Source: Sphingomonas sp.
GTDB lineage: Bacteria; Pseudomonadota; Alphaproteobacteria; Sphingomonadales; Sphingomonadaceae
Assembly: GCF_017744835.1 (NCBI RefSeq)
Contig: NZ_JAGIAM010000003.1
Coordinates: forward strand, 186,001 to 250,000
Reading direction: 5' to 3'
DNA: 64,000 nt
A model generated the notes under the pieces. That model was not told the origin of the DNA. It saw only the letters and a list, made by a program, of their open reading frames with translations, and did not search any database. Numbering within the stretch: position 1 is the stretch's first letter; every line of letters starts with the position of its first letter. Positions 26,637 through 36,100 of this stretch are shown piece by piece. A program made the position numbers and the translations under genes.

Positions 26637-26711
26637 TGGCTCCCTGAGTTGGATTCGAACCAACGGCCGCTCGATTAACAGTCGAGAGCTCTACCGCTGA
26701 GCTATCAGGGA
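26637..26711 (-). tRNA. tRNA-Asn (GTT), second of two
   Basis: Same structure as the copy at 26509, with the T-stem GTTGG/CCAAC instead of GTAGG/CCTAC, a compensated base-pair flip. Encoded CCA at 26637-26639. The two genes are separated by 53 bases. Confidence 0.96.
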
Positions 26712-26762
26712 ACAAGCCGTAGGCGGGCGTCTATAGCTGCAGATTCCCGCGATGCAAGCACC

Positions 26763-27530
26763 TCAGGCGATGAATTGTTCCATCGTTATGCGATCGTCGA
26801 GCGCGTGCTCGGGATCGAAGAGCAAAGTGAGGTCGCGCATATGGTCGATCTCGACATGCACATGCGTCACTTCGCGCACTTCGCGCTGATCGGCGACGGC
26901 GCTCACCGGGCGCTTGTCGGCCTCGAGCACGCGGATGCCGATTCGCGTCTTTTCGGGCAGGATCGCCCCGCGCCAGCGCCGCGGACGGAAGGGGCTGATC
27001 GGCGTGAGCGCGAGCAGCGCCGAGCCGAGCGGGAGGATCGGACCCTGCGCCGAGAAATTATAGGCAGTCGAGCCTGCAGGCGTGGCGACCAATATGCCGT
27101 CGCACACCAGCTCGGGCAGCACGATTCGATCGTTGATCGTGACTTCCAGCTTGGCGGTCTGGCGGGTTTCGCGCAGCAGCGAGACTTCGTTGATCGCGGG
27201 CAGAACGATATGCTCGCCGCCGACCGTGGTTGCGGTCATGGTGAGCGGCGAGACGCGGAAGGGCCTTGCGCGTGCCAGCCGCTCTTCGAGTCCTTCGAGC
27301 CGCCAGTCGTTCATCAGGAAGCCGACCGTGCCGAGGTTCATGCCGAACACCGGCAGGATGCGGCGGCGACCGAGCATCGCGTGGAGCGTCTGCAGCATGA
27401 AGCCGTCGCCGCCCAGCGCCACGACCTGTTCGGCCTGTTCGATCGGAACCCAGTCATAAGCCTGGCGCAGCTCGGCTTCGGCGAGCTGGGCGGGCTGGGT
27501 GTTGGAGGCCACGAGCGCGCGTGCGGTCAT
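26763..27530 (-). CDS. nadK: NAD kinase, 255 aa
   Basis: The enzyme makes NADP from NAD and ATP. The glycine-rich GGDG is at residues 40-43 (ALGGDGFML), and GMNLGTVGFLMN follows. The NAD-binding region has LVCDGILVATPAGSTAYNFSAQGPIL, and SPFRPRRWRG follows near the C-terminus. The length matches the short bacterial form. The ATG at 27528-27530 overlaps the moaA stop (ATGA), so it is likely translated with moaA. Confidence 0.95.
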   Translation of the reverse strand: MTARALVASNTQPAQLAEAELRQAYDWVPIEQAEQVVALGGDGFMLQTLHAMLGRRRILPVFGMNLGTVGFLMNDWRLEGLEERLARARPFRVSPLTMTATTVGGEHIVLPAINEVSLLRETRQTAKLEVTINDRIVLPELVCDGILVATPAGSTAYNFSAQGPILPLGSALLALTPISPFRPRRWRGAILPEKTRIGIRVLEADKRPVSAVADQREVREVTHVHVEIDHMRDLTLLFDPEHALDDRITMEQFIA

Positions 27531-28522
27531 CCGCCGGTCACGCTCATGTGGCGGGAGACCGCAGGCGCCGCACCCGCCTCGATGCGGAAGTCGTGCCGCT
27601 CGGGCTTGGCGCGCATCGCGCCGTCGAGCGCGGCGTCGACCGCCGCCAGGCCCCCGCTGCGGATCGCGGCGCGCAGATCGACCGAATCCTCATGCCCCAG
27701 GCACATGTGGAGCTTGCCGTCGGTCGACAGGCGCACGCGGTTGCAGGTCGCGCAGAAATTGCCCGTGAGCGGCGAGATCAGCCCCAGCCGCGTGCCGCTG
27801 CCGGCGAGCCGCCAATAGCGCGCCGGGCCGCCGGTGGCGTGCGTATCGGGCGCGAGGTCGAACGCGTGCTTCAGCGACTCGAGCACGGCGGGGAGGGGGA
27901 GGAAGCGGTCGGTCCGGTCCTCGTCGATCGCGCCGAGCGGCATCGTCTCGATCAGCGTCAGGTCGTGCCCTTCGTCCGCGCACCAGCCGAGCATCGGCGC
28001 GATCTCGGCTTCGTTGAGCCCCTTGAGCGCAACCATGTTGATCTTGATCCGCAATCCCGCCGCCTTGGCCGCTGCGATGGCGTTCAGCACCTGGCCCACG
28101 TCGCCGTGGCGCGTGATGTAGCGGAAGGTGCCCGGATCGCGGCTGTCGAGGCTGACGTTGATTCGCCGCATGCCGGCATCGAACAGATCCTCGGCATGCT
28201 CGGCCAGCCGCGTGCCGTTGGTGGTCAGCGTCAGCTCGTCGAGCGCGCTGCCGACATGGCGGCCGAGCCGGCGAGCGAGCTCGATCATGTCGCGCCGCAC
28301 CAGCGGCTCGCCGCCGGTCAGCCGGATTTTCCGGACGCCCCGCGCGATGAAGCGCTCGGCGATCAGCGCGATCTCCTCCAGGCTCAGCAGCGCGCTGCGC
28401 GGCAGGAAGCTCATCTGCTCGGCCATGCAATAGCGGCAGCGCAAGTCGCAGCGATCGGTGACCGAGATGCGCAAATAGGTGATGGCGCGGCCGTAACGGT
28501 CCACCAGAAGGTCCGGGCTCAT
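27527..28522 (-). CDS. moaA: GTP 3',8-cyclase MoaA, 331 aa
   Basis: This radical-SAM enzyme does the first step of molybdenum cofactor synthesis. Cluster-binding cysteines are Cys25, Cys29 and Cys32 (DRCDLRCRYC). The SAM region has TGGEPLVRRD. The second cluster is bound by NFCATCNRVRL with a further Cys in HMCLGH near the C-terminus. The final GG that accepts the fifth ligand in MoaA is present (VTGG). The ATG at 28520-28522 is chosen; another ATG at 28540 would add six residues. It overlaps nadK. moeA and moaC are about 29-33 kb away in the same window. Confidence 0.95.
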   Translation of the reverse strand: MSPDLLVDRYGRAITYLRISVTDRCDLRCRYCMAEQMSFLPRSALLSLEEIALIAERFIARGVRKIRLTGGEPLVRRDMIELARRLGRHVGSALDELTLTTNGTRLAEHAEDLFDAGMRRINVSLDSRDPGTFRYITRHGDVGQVLNAIAAAKAAGLRIKINMVALKGLNEAEIAPMLGWCADEGHDLTLIETMPLGAIDEDRTDRFLPLPAVLESLKHAFDLAPDTHATGGPARYWRLAGSGTRLGLISPLTGNFCATCNRVRLSTDGKLHMCLGHEDSVDLRAAIRSGGLAAVDAALDGAMRAKPERHDFRIEAGAAPAVSRHMSVTGG

Positions 28523-28631
28523 GGCGGGGGCGCAGGCCATGGGCGTGGGGTACGCACTTCGGCTTCGCCAAACAACCCTTGGATGGCCTTGCCGATGGCG
28601 GCGCGCAAAGCTTGCCGCTATCGATGGTGCG

Positions 28632-30614
28632 ATGGATGAAGATTTCGCGATCATCGACAGCGCCGCCGCTGCCCCCGACACTCCCGTTTTCGTGCTCTCC
28701 TTCCGCCAGCGGGACGAAGTCGCCGCGGCTGCCGCGGGCGGCGGCTGGCGCGTGGTCGCGGCGCGGCGCGGCGACGGCGTCGACCAGCGCTTCCTGGCGA
28801 GCGGCGCGAGCGTGGCGGTGATCGACGCGCGCGGCGCGATGACCGAGGGGCTCGACGCCGCCAAGGCGCTCGGCCCTACGATCGAGGCGCACGGCGGCGC
28901 CATGCTGGTCCTCGTCTCGCAGAGCGACACGGTGCACATGCGCCATTTCCACGACGCGGGCGCCACGCATTTCCTCAGCAGCCCGATGTCCTCCGCCGCG
29001 ATGGCGCATGCGATCCGCTTCGCCCAGCGCCATGTCGAGCGGCTGGCGGGCTGGAACAGCCAGGCGAGCGGCCCCGCCGAGCCGCTGGGCTGGCACTACG
29101 ATAGCGAGATGCGCTCGCTCCAGCTCACTCCCGGCCTCGCCAACCTGCTCGGGCTGAGTGAGGCGCCGGGGGTGCGGGGCGCGATGCGGCGGCTCGATCC
29201 GGCCGACCGTGAGCTCGGCTGGAGCGCGCTGCGCCGGATCGCCTCGGGCACGCACTCGACGGCCTTTGCGCACGATCTGGCGGGGGTTGGGCGGGTCGTG
29301 CAGCATCTCCAGCGCGACAGCGACACCGGCCGCGTGCACGCGCTGGTCGAGCCGCTGGGCGTCGCGCCCGATGCGAGCGGCGCGGTGCGCGACGCGCTCA
29401 CCGGCGCGCGCGACGCCCCGAGCGCGCGGCGCTGGATCGAGCGGCGGCTGGCCGAGGGCGCGTCGATCGGCGTGGTGCTGATCGGGCTCACGCGCTTCGA
29501 CACGGTCAACCGCGCCTATGGCCGCGCCGCGGGCGACGAGCTGCTGCGCGGGGTCTCGCGCCGGCTCGCCGAAGTGGCGCGCGACGCACTCGGCACCGGC
29601 GCGATCGTCGCGCGGATCGCCGGCTCGGAATTCCTGGTGGCGAGCGAGATTGCTGGCGAGCCGCTGCTCGACCAGGCGCGCGCGCGGCTGGAGGAGGCGC
29701 TCGGCCGGCCCTTCGTCACTGCAGGCGAGATCGCTCCGCTCGGCGCGCGGCTGGTCAGCGTCGCGGGCAAGCGCGGCGACACCGCCGCCGGCCTGCTCCG
29801 CCGCGCGAGCGAGCTGCTGATCGGCGACGCGCCCCGCGCCGAGGACGGCAGCCCGCCGGTCGAGGCGCTGGTCGCCGACCTGCACCGCGCGCTCGAACGC
29901 GGCGAGATCGGCGTGCTCTACCAGCCGCAGGTCGCGATCGCCTCGGGCAAGGTGGTGGGCGTCGAGGCGCTCGCGCGCTGGCAGCACCCAGGCTTCGGCG
30001 AAGTCGGCGCGGAGGCGCTGTTCGCCGCGGCCGAGCGCGCCGGGCTCGATGCGGCGCTCAGCGACCATGTCCAGCGGCGTGCGCTCGCGGGGGCCGCCCA
30101 ATGGCCGTCGCGGCTCGCGCACCTTCGGCTCTCGATCAACGTCACGGCGGCCGATGTCGCGCGGCCGGGCTTCGTCGACAATCTGCTCGGCCGGATCGAC
30201 GCGAGCGGCTTCCCGCGCGGGCGGCTGACGGTGGAGATCACCGAGAGCGGCATCATGGCGGACCTGGGCGAGGCGGCGCGGCTGCTCTCCGAGCTGCGCA
30301 CCGCCGGCTGCCGCGTCGCTATCGACGATTTCGGCACGGGCTATTCGAGCCTCGCCTATCTCAAGGCGCTGCCGCTCGACTATCTCAAGATCGACAAGCG
30401 GCTGAGCCAGGACATCGCCGGCTCCCCGCGCGATCGCGTGGTGGTGCGCGGCGTGATCGACATGGCGCGCTCGCTGGGGCTCGCGGTGATTGCGGAAGGG
30501 GTGGAGACCGACGCGCAGCTCGACCTGCTTGCCAAGGAGGGCTGCCAATATTTTCAGGGCTATCTCTGCGCCGGCCCGATCGACGTGCCGGCGCTGCTGA
30601 CGGTCGCCGCATGA
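28632..30614 (+). CDS. EAL-domain c-di-GMP phosphodiesterase with degenerate GGDEF, 660 aa
   Basis: Four regions can be seen. The N-terminus (about 10-130) looks like a receiver fold, VAVIDARG in the phosphorylation strand, but with SP in place of the usual KP. A PAS-like region (about 145-260) follows. The GGDEF domain (about 265-400) has AGSEF instead of GGDEF, so cyclase activity is unlikely. The EAL domain (about 415-655) is intact, with EALARW near 443, SINVTA, EITES, DDFGTGYSSLAYLK, LKIDK and EGVET. It should therefore hydrolyse c-di-GMP and may be GTP-stimulated. The start is the ATG at 28632. It is divergent from moaA. Confidence 0.9.
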   Translation: MDEDFAIIDSAAAAPDTPVFVLSFRQRDEVAAAAAGGGWRVVAARRGDGVDQRFLASGASVAVIDARGAMTEGLDAAKALGPTIEAHGGAMLVLVSQSDTVHMRHFHDAGATHFLSSPMSSAAMAHAIRFAQRHVERLAGWNSQASGPAEPLGWHYDSEMRSLQLTPGLANLLGLSEAPGVRGAMRRLDPADRELGWSALRRIASGTHSTAFAHDLAGVGRVVQHLQRDSDTGRVHALVEPLGVAPDASGAVRDALTGARDAPSARRWIERRLAEGASIGVVLIGLTRFDTVNRAYGRAAGDELLRGVSRRLAEVARDALGTGAIVARIAGSEFLVASEIAGEPLLDQARARLEEALGRPFVTAGEIAPLGARLVSVAGKRGDTAAGLLRRASELLIGDAPRAEDGSPPVEALVADLHRALERGEIGVLYQPQVAIASGKVVGVEALARWQHPGFGEVGAEALFAAAERAGLDAALSDHVQRRALAGAAQWPSRLAHLRLSINVTAADVARPGFVDNLLGRIDASGFPRGRLTVEITESGIMADLGEAARLLSELRTAGCRVAIDDFGTGYSSLAYLKALPLDYLKIDKRLSQDIAGSPRDRVVVRGVIDMARSLGLAVIAEGVETDAQLDLLAKEGCQYFQGYLCAGPIDVPALLTVAA

Positions 30615-31021
30615 GCGATCCGCGCGATCTGAGCGGCGTCTGGTACGGCAGCTACGACGCCGATCGCCACAACCAGTCGAACAGCTTCATCGCGGTGCTG
30701 GAGGAAACCTTCGGCGCGATCACCGGCACCATCACCGAGCCCGACGACACCGGGCGAAGCGACACGCGCCGCGCGACGGTGGCGGGACGGCGCGAAGGCG
30801 GCACGCTGGCCTTCGTCAAGCACTATGACGGCAGCGGCGGCTGGAGCCATTCGGTCGACTATAACGGCCATGTCGACGGCGAAGGCGTGCTCGTCGCCGG
30901 CCGCTGGGTCGTCCAGGCCCTGACCGGCAGCTTCACCATGCAGCGCGAGAAGTTCTCGGCCGAGGAGCTCGAGGACGAGGAAGAGGTGGTGATGCGCGAC
31001 CCTGTGGATCAGCGGTTCTAG
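30611..31021 (+). CDS. Protein of unknown function, 136 aa
   Basis: A soluble, probably beta-rich protein: DLSGVWYGSYD at the start, VLEETFGAITGTITEPD, a middle SDTRRATVAGRR, and an acidic C-terminus (SAEELEDEEEVV). The pattern of SGxWxG and alternating strands suggests a small beta-barrel such as lipocalin-like or DUF-type folds. I do not recognise a family. It overlaps the EAL gene by four bases (ATGA), so it is probably co-expressed with it. Confidence 0.7.
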   Translation: MSDPRDLSGVWYGSYDADRHNQSNSFIAVLEETFGAITGTITEPDDTGRSDTRRATVAGRREGGTLAFVKHYDGSGGWSHSVDYNGHVDGEGVLVAGRWVVQALTGSFTMQREKFSAEELEDEEEVVMRDPVDQRF

Positions 31022-31079
31022 GCGGCGGCGTTCAAATCGGTGAATGGCTGACCGTGGTGGAAGGCGGACGCGTCCAAAT

Positions 31080-31255
31080 CTTCTCCGGAGGGAGAAGGAT
31101 ACCGCAGCTTGGTACCCCGCCTTCGCCGGGGTGCCTAGCGGAGGTTGGATGAGGGGATTGGCGCCATCGATAGGGTAATCCCCTCACCCAGCTTTGACTA
31201 AGGCCTTGCTGCGCAAGACCTAGGTCTGCGCAACCCTCTCCTGACGGGAGAGGGA
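31080..31255. repeat. Dispersed palindromic intergenic repeat, copy 2
   Basis: It carries the same ordered blocks as the element at 2996-3200: GGATACCGCAGCTTGGT, GGGGTGCCTAGCGGAGGTTG, CCCCTCACCCAGCT and TCTGCGCAACCCTCTCC. The inner loop is different, and the outer palindromes are kept. Nothing else of note is visible in the 31022-31336 gap. Confidence 0.8.
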
Positions 31256-31336
31256 ATCCAGCAACCGGAGGGCGCTCGTAATTGGAGCAGCATCCAAGAG
31301 CGGCCCGGAAATCCGGAGCGCCCCATCAACCCGCGA

Positions 31337-31834
31337 CTACTCCCCGATCGCCGGAAGCAGCTCGGCCAGCTGATCCAGCTGCGTCGGCAGTCCGGCCGCC
31401 GATCCGGTCATCGCTTCGTCGAGCGCTTCCTTCGATGGATAACGCTCGTGGAAGGTCAGCAGCGTCTTTCCCCCCTGGTCCTCGAAGGTGACGGAAGTGA
31501 CGGCGCCGTCATCCTCTTCTTCGTTGGTCCAGACGATGCGCTCGTTCGGCACCACCTCCAGATATTTGCCGTAGAAGGCCATGGTGTCGGTCCCGCCGGC
31601 GCCGAACTCGAGCCTGTATTTGCCGCCGGTGCGGACGTCCATCTCGCACGAGACGAGCGTGATCCCGGCGCCCTCGGGCACCCACCAGCGGCTGAACAGC
31701 TCGGCTTCGGCCCATGCCCTGAACACGATTCGCGGCGGGGCGTCGAACAGGCGCGTGACGACCAGCTCGCGGTCGGACTTGCGCTCGACCGCCGTGGGGT
31801 TCGGCGCAACGGGGTGACTAGCTTGCTGGTCCAT
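31337..31834 (-). CDS. SRPBCC/AHSA1 family protein, 165 aa
   Basis: The START/Bet v 1-like fold is recognised by LVVTRLFDAPPRIVFRAWAE, LFSRWWVPEG, DVRTGGKYRLEF, RIVWTNEEEDDGAVTSVTFEDQGGKTLLTFHERYPS. Such proteins bind hydrophobic ligands or act as Hsp90 co-activator-like proteins; the ligand here is unknown. The gene starts at the ATG 31832-31834 inside the end of the ArsR-type gene (17-bp overlap), an arrangement seen in many bacteria where the regulator and the SRPBCC protein work as a pair. Confidence 0.85.
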   Translation of the reverse strand: MDQQASHPVAPNPTAVERKSDRELVVTRLFDAPPRIVFRAWAEAELFSRWWVPEGAGITLVSCEMDVRTGGKYRLEFGAGGTDTMAFYGKYLEVVPNERIVWTNEEEDDGAVTSVTFEDQGGKTLLTFHERYPSKEALDEAMTGSAAGLPTQLDQLAELLPAIGE

Positions 31835-32174
31835 CTTCTTCCTCCTGCTTCATTTCGAGAATGATCCTGTCGAGGGCATCGAACCGCGCTTCGAAGAGCT
31901 TGCGGTGCGCCTCGATCCATTGGGCCTCGGCCTCGAGGCTGCGCCGCCCGAGCCTGCACGTCCGCACCCGCCCGACCTTCTCGGTCACGACCAAGCCTGC
32001 ACGCTCGAGCACGGCGATGTGCTTCTTCATGCCGGTCAGCGTCATGTGGAACCGATCAGCCAGGCTGGTGATCGATGCGTCCGCCCGGCCGAGTTGCTCG
32101 AGCACGCCGCGCCGCGTCTGGTCGGACAACGCCGCAAACGAAAGATCGAGGCTAGGGGCTATTAACTGAACCAT
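31818..32174 (-). CDS. ArsR-family winged-helix regulator, 118 aa
   Basis: The HTH is ALSDQTRRGVLEQLGRADASITSLADRFHMTLTGMKKHIAVLERAGLVVTEKVGR (about residues 15-70), a standard ArsR-type core. The C-terminus is helical and Glu-rich. It has no cysteine pair for metals, so it probably responds to a non-metal ligand or none. The ATG is at 32172-32174 and lies in a perfect 20-bp palindrome (32165-32184), a good operator for autorepression. The SRPBCC gene overlaps its end. Confidence 0.87.
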   Translation of the reverse strand: MVQLIAPSLDLSFAALSDQTRRGVLEQLGRADASITSLADRFHMTLTGMKKHIAVLERAGLVVTEKVGRVRTCRLGRRSLEAEAQWIEAHRKLFEARFDALDRIILEMKQEEEDGPAS

Positions 32175-32184
32175 ATGGTTCAGT
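32165..32184 (-). promoter_or_regulatory. Perfect 20-bp palindrome over the regulator start codon
   Basis: ACTGAACCAT and its exact reverse complement meet at 32174/32175, giving a symmetric site without a spacer. It covers the ATG of the ArsR-family gene. The next bases outward do not match. It is probably an autoregulatory operator, and a short-leader mRNA start would be close. Confidence 0.7.
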
Positions 32185-32304
32185 ATTAGCTCGCGGGCGC
32201 GCCAAATGCAACAGCGTCGCCTCCGAGCTGATCGACGTTAAACCTCCCCTTCCTGCTAGCAGGGAGGGGAGCGCGTTCGGGAATTGGCGGGTGAGTGGAG
32301 CTGT

Positions 32305-32922
32305 CTAGGCCGCCCGCCGCGCTGCGATGCGGCGGCAGGCCATGACGATTGCGGTCTCGATCACCAGCAGCGCGAGCACGGCGATGATCGTGGCGGTGAC
32401 CGGGCTCCAGCCGGTGCCGCGCAGCCAATAGCCGAGCAGCAGGAAGGCGCTCACCCACAGAGTGCTGCCCAGCGTCAGCGCGAGCACGAAGCCGAGGAGC
32501 GGCACGCGCAGGATTCCGGCGGGGAGCGAGAGATAAATCCGCACCACCGGCACGCCCTGGCCGATGAAGGTCGCCGCGAAATAGTGCCGTTGGTAGCGCT
32601 GCCCAAGCGAATGATAGAGCCGCTCGGAGAGCCAGATGTAGCGGCCGAAGCGGCGGACGAATGCCTCGGTCCGCTCCGCGCCGAGCAGCCGGCCGAGGCC
32701 GTACCAGCAAGTTCCGCCGATCGCAGTGCCCAGGGTGACCGCGAGAGCCAGCCAGGCGAGGTCCGCGGGCGTCGCCGCCAGCGTGGTGCCGAGGAAGATG
32801 AACAGCGCATAGGAGGGGACGACCGGCACCAGCCGTTCGAGCATCGCCAGCGCCATCGCGCCGCCCAGCCCATAGCCGGCGATCTCCGCAACGGGCACGA
32901 TCGAATGCGAGACGAGGCTCAT
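32305..32922 (-). CDS. DedA-family (SNARE-associated) membrane protein, 205 aa
   Basis: An inner-membrane protein with the DedA/VTT fold: LERLVPVVPSYALFIFLG at the start, ATPADLAWLALAVTLGTAIGGTCWYGLGR (TM and re-entrant loop), the motif FIGQGVPVVRIYLSLPAGILR near residue 118, and two more C-terminal helices. DedA proteins act as lipid scramblases or transporters and support membrane homeostasis. The typical F.GRfvPxxR is modified to F-IGQGVPVVR, so one key position is changed. The ATG at 32920-32922 is chosen; a 15-residue extension is less likely. Confidence 0.82.
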   Translation of the reverse strand: MSLVSHSIVPVAEIAGYGLGGAMALAMLERLVPVVPSYALFIFLGTTLAATPADLAWLALAVTLGTAIGGTCWYGLGRLLGAERTEAFVRRFGRYIWLSERLYHSLGQRYQRHYFAATFIGQGVPVVRIYLSLPAGILRVPLLGFVLALTLGSTLWVSAFLLLGYWLRGTGWSPVTATIIAVLALLVIETAIVMACRRIAARRAA

Positions 32923-33134
32923 GCGCTGCGCCCCTTGCCGATCGGCCGCTTGCTGTCGTTCACCCAACCCTCCCGAATGTCCCGGCGGCGCGTGCGCTAC
33001 CCTGCGGGGAGGATGCAGGGATTATGCCAGCAGGCCGGAACGGCGCCGCCTCTGGGGCAAGCGGCGCCTCGCGGTCAATGGGCGATCGCGCGTGCGCCAA
33101 AACTTGGTGCCGGTTGCGATTATGCGGGGTGCCT

Positions 33135-36100
33135 TTATCCGGCAGCCTTGGCGAGCCCGCGCGACAATTGCAGTGCTCCGTGGAGCCGCGCCTTGGGGTC
33201 CGCCCAGGCACGGTTGATCACCAGCTTCATGTCCGGCCGCAGCCGCGCCGTCTCACCCAGCTTGTCGACATAGGCGAGCAGCCCGGGAACGTTCGGGAAC
33301 GTGTCTTCGTGGAACGAGACGAGCGCACCCTTCGGGCCCACGTCGATCTTGGCGATGCACGCCTTCTTGGCGTTGAGCTTGGTCTCGATCAGCCGAAGCA
33401 GATTCTCGGTCGACGCCGGCAGCTTGCCGAAGCGATCGATCAGTTCGGCGGCGAATTCCTCGATCCCCTGCTTGTCCTCGACTTCGTTGAGGCGGCGATA
33501 GAGCCCCATGCGCAGGTCGAGGTCGGGGACATATTCCTCTGGAATGAGGATCGGCGCGTCGACCGTGATCTGCGGCGACAGGTCCTTGGGCCGCTCGTCG
33601 CGAAGCCCGCCCGACTTGGCGTCGAGGATCGCCTCCTCGAGCATCGACTGGTAGAGCTCGTAGCCGACTTCCTTGATGTGCCCCGACTGCTCGTCGCCGA
33701 GCAGATTGCCCGCGCCGCGGATGTCGAGATCGTGGCTCGCGAGTTGGAAGCCCGCCCCCAGCGATTCGAGGTCGGAGAGCACCTTCAGGCGTTTCTCCGC
33801 CGCCTCGGTCATCACCCGCTGGGCGGGCGTGGTCATATAGGCATAGGCGCGCGTCTTCGACCGCCCGACGCGCCCGCGCAGCTGGTAGAGCTGGGCGAGG
33901 CCGAACTTGTCGGCGCGGTTGACGATCAGCGTGTTGGCCGAGGGGATGTCGAGCCCAGACTCGACGATCGTGGTCGAGACCAGCACTTCGAACTTCTTGT
34001 CGTAGAAGGCGGACATCCGCTCCTCGACTTCGGTCGGCGACATCTGGCCGTGCGCGACGACGTAGCGGACCTCGGGCACCTGTTCGCGCAGGAACTCCTC
34101 GATATCGGGCAGGTCGGAGATGCGCGGCGTGACGAAATAGGCCTGGCCGCCGCGATAATGTTCCCGGAGAAGCGCCTCGCGCAGCACCACCGGGTCCCAC
34201 GGCATCACGTACGTGCGCACCGCCAGGCGGTCGACCGGCGGCGTCTGGATCACCGAAAGCTCGCGCAGCCCGCTCATCGCCATCTGCAGCGTGCGCGGGA
34301 TCGGCGTGGCGGTGAGGGTGAGGACATGGACGTCGGTCTTGAGAGACTTGAGCCGCTCCTTGTGCGTCACGCCGAAGCGCTGCTCCTCGTCCACGACCAC
34401 GAGCCCGAGCCGCTTGAACTCGACGCCCTTGGCGAGCACCGCGTGCGTGCCGATCACCACGTCGATCTTGCCCTCGGCGAGCCCTTCCTTGGTCGCCTTG
34501 GCCTCGCCCGCGGGGACGAGGCGCGAGAGGCGGCCGATCTCGATCGGGAAGCCCTGGAAGCGCTCGACGAAATTGCGGTGGTGCTGGCGCGCGAGCAGGG
34601 TGGTGGGGCAGACGATCGCCACCTGCATCCCGGCCATCGCCGCGACGAAGGCGGCGCGCAGCGCGACTTCGGTCTTGCCGAAGCCCACGTCGCCGACCAC
34701 CAGTCGGTCCATCGGCCGGCCTGCGCCCAGATCCTCGAGCACGTCGCCGATGGCGCGGTCCTGGTCGTCGGTCTCCTCATAGGGGAAGCGATCGACGAAC
34801 GCCGGATAGCCGCCGCTGTCGGGCTCGGCGACTTCGGCGGGGCGAGTGGCGCGCTTGGCGGCAGTCGCGATGAGCTCGCCCGCGATCTCGCGGATCCGCT
34901 CCTTCATCTTCGACTTGCGCCGCTGCCACGCCTCGCCGCCCAGCTTGTCGAGGCTCGCGCCTTCCTCGCCCGAGCCATAGCGGCTCAGCACTTCGAGGTT
35001 CTCGACCGGCACGTAGAGCTTGTCGCCGCCGGCATATTCGAGCGCGACGCAATCGTGCGGCGCCTTCTGCACCGGAATCTGGGTCAGGCCCTCGTAGCGG
35101 CCGATGCCGTGGTCGATGTGCACCACCAGGTCGCCCGGCGAGAGCGTCGCCAGCTCCTGGAGAAACGCGTCGGTGTTCTTGCGGCGCTTCGATCGGCGGA
35201 CGAGCCGGTCGCCGAGCATGTCCTGCTCGGTAAGCAGCGCGACGTCGGGCGCCGTGAAGCCGTGATCGAGCGGCAGCACGACCAGCGCGACGCCCTTGTC
35301 CGCCGCGCCCAGCGCCTCCTGCCAGCTCTCGGCGTTGCGCGCGCCCTTGAGCCCATGATCGGCCAGCAACCCGGCGAGCCGCTCGCGCGCCCCCTTGGAA
35401 TAGCTGGCGAGCACCGGCTTGCGCCCGTCCTTGCGGACCTTGGCCAGATGCGCGGTCACGGCCTCATAGACATTGGCGCCCGATGCGCGCTCGGGTGCGA
35501 AATCGCGCGGGCCGTCGACGTTGAATTCCAGCACCCGATCGCTCTCGGGCTCGTGGAACGGCGTCGCGACATGCACCGCGGCCGCGTCGAGCGCGCGCTC
35601 CCATTGCTCGGGTGACAGATAGAGCGTGTCGGCGGCGAGCGGACGATAGCTTCCCGGCGCCGCGGATTCGGCGCGGACGCGGTTCTGGTGATAGTCGGCG
35701 ATTGCCTCGAAGCGTTGCTGCGCGGCGCCCTCTGCCGCCACGTCGCGCACGATCACTGCGCCTTCGGGCAGGTGCTCGAACAGCGTCTCGAGCCGCTCCT
35801 CGAACAGGGGCAACCAATGCTCCATGCCCGCAAGCCGGCGTCCGTCGCTGATCGCCTGGTAGAGCGGGTCGCCCGTGGCGGTCGCGCCGAACTTCTCGCG
35901 ATAGCGCGTGCGGAATCGCTTGATCGACTCCTCGTCGAGCAGCGCTTCGGAGGCCGGAAGGAGCGTGAAGCCGTCGACGCGGCCGGTGGTGCGCTGGTCC
36001 TCGGGCGAGAAGGTGCGCACGCTCTCGATCTCGTCGCCGAAGAAGTCGAGCCGCAGCGCCTGTTCGGCACCCGAGGGGAAGAGATCGACCAGCCCGCCGC

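Noticed and set aside
27690..30548. A 952-codon open frame on the minus strand opposite moaA and the EAL gene.
   Set aside because: It is an antisense frame opened by high GC. Its product is mostly Arg/Ala/Asp without domains, and it covers two clear genes.
33024..35615. An 863-codon frame on the plus strand opposite mfd.
   Set aside because: Mfd is certain on the other strand. The antisense product is low in complexity and has no family features. Similar frames at 5848-8340, 38785-40923 and 42104-44521 were left out for the same reason.
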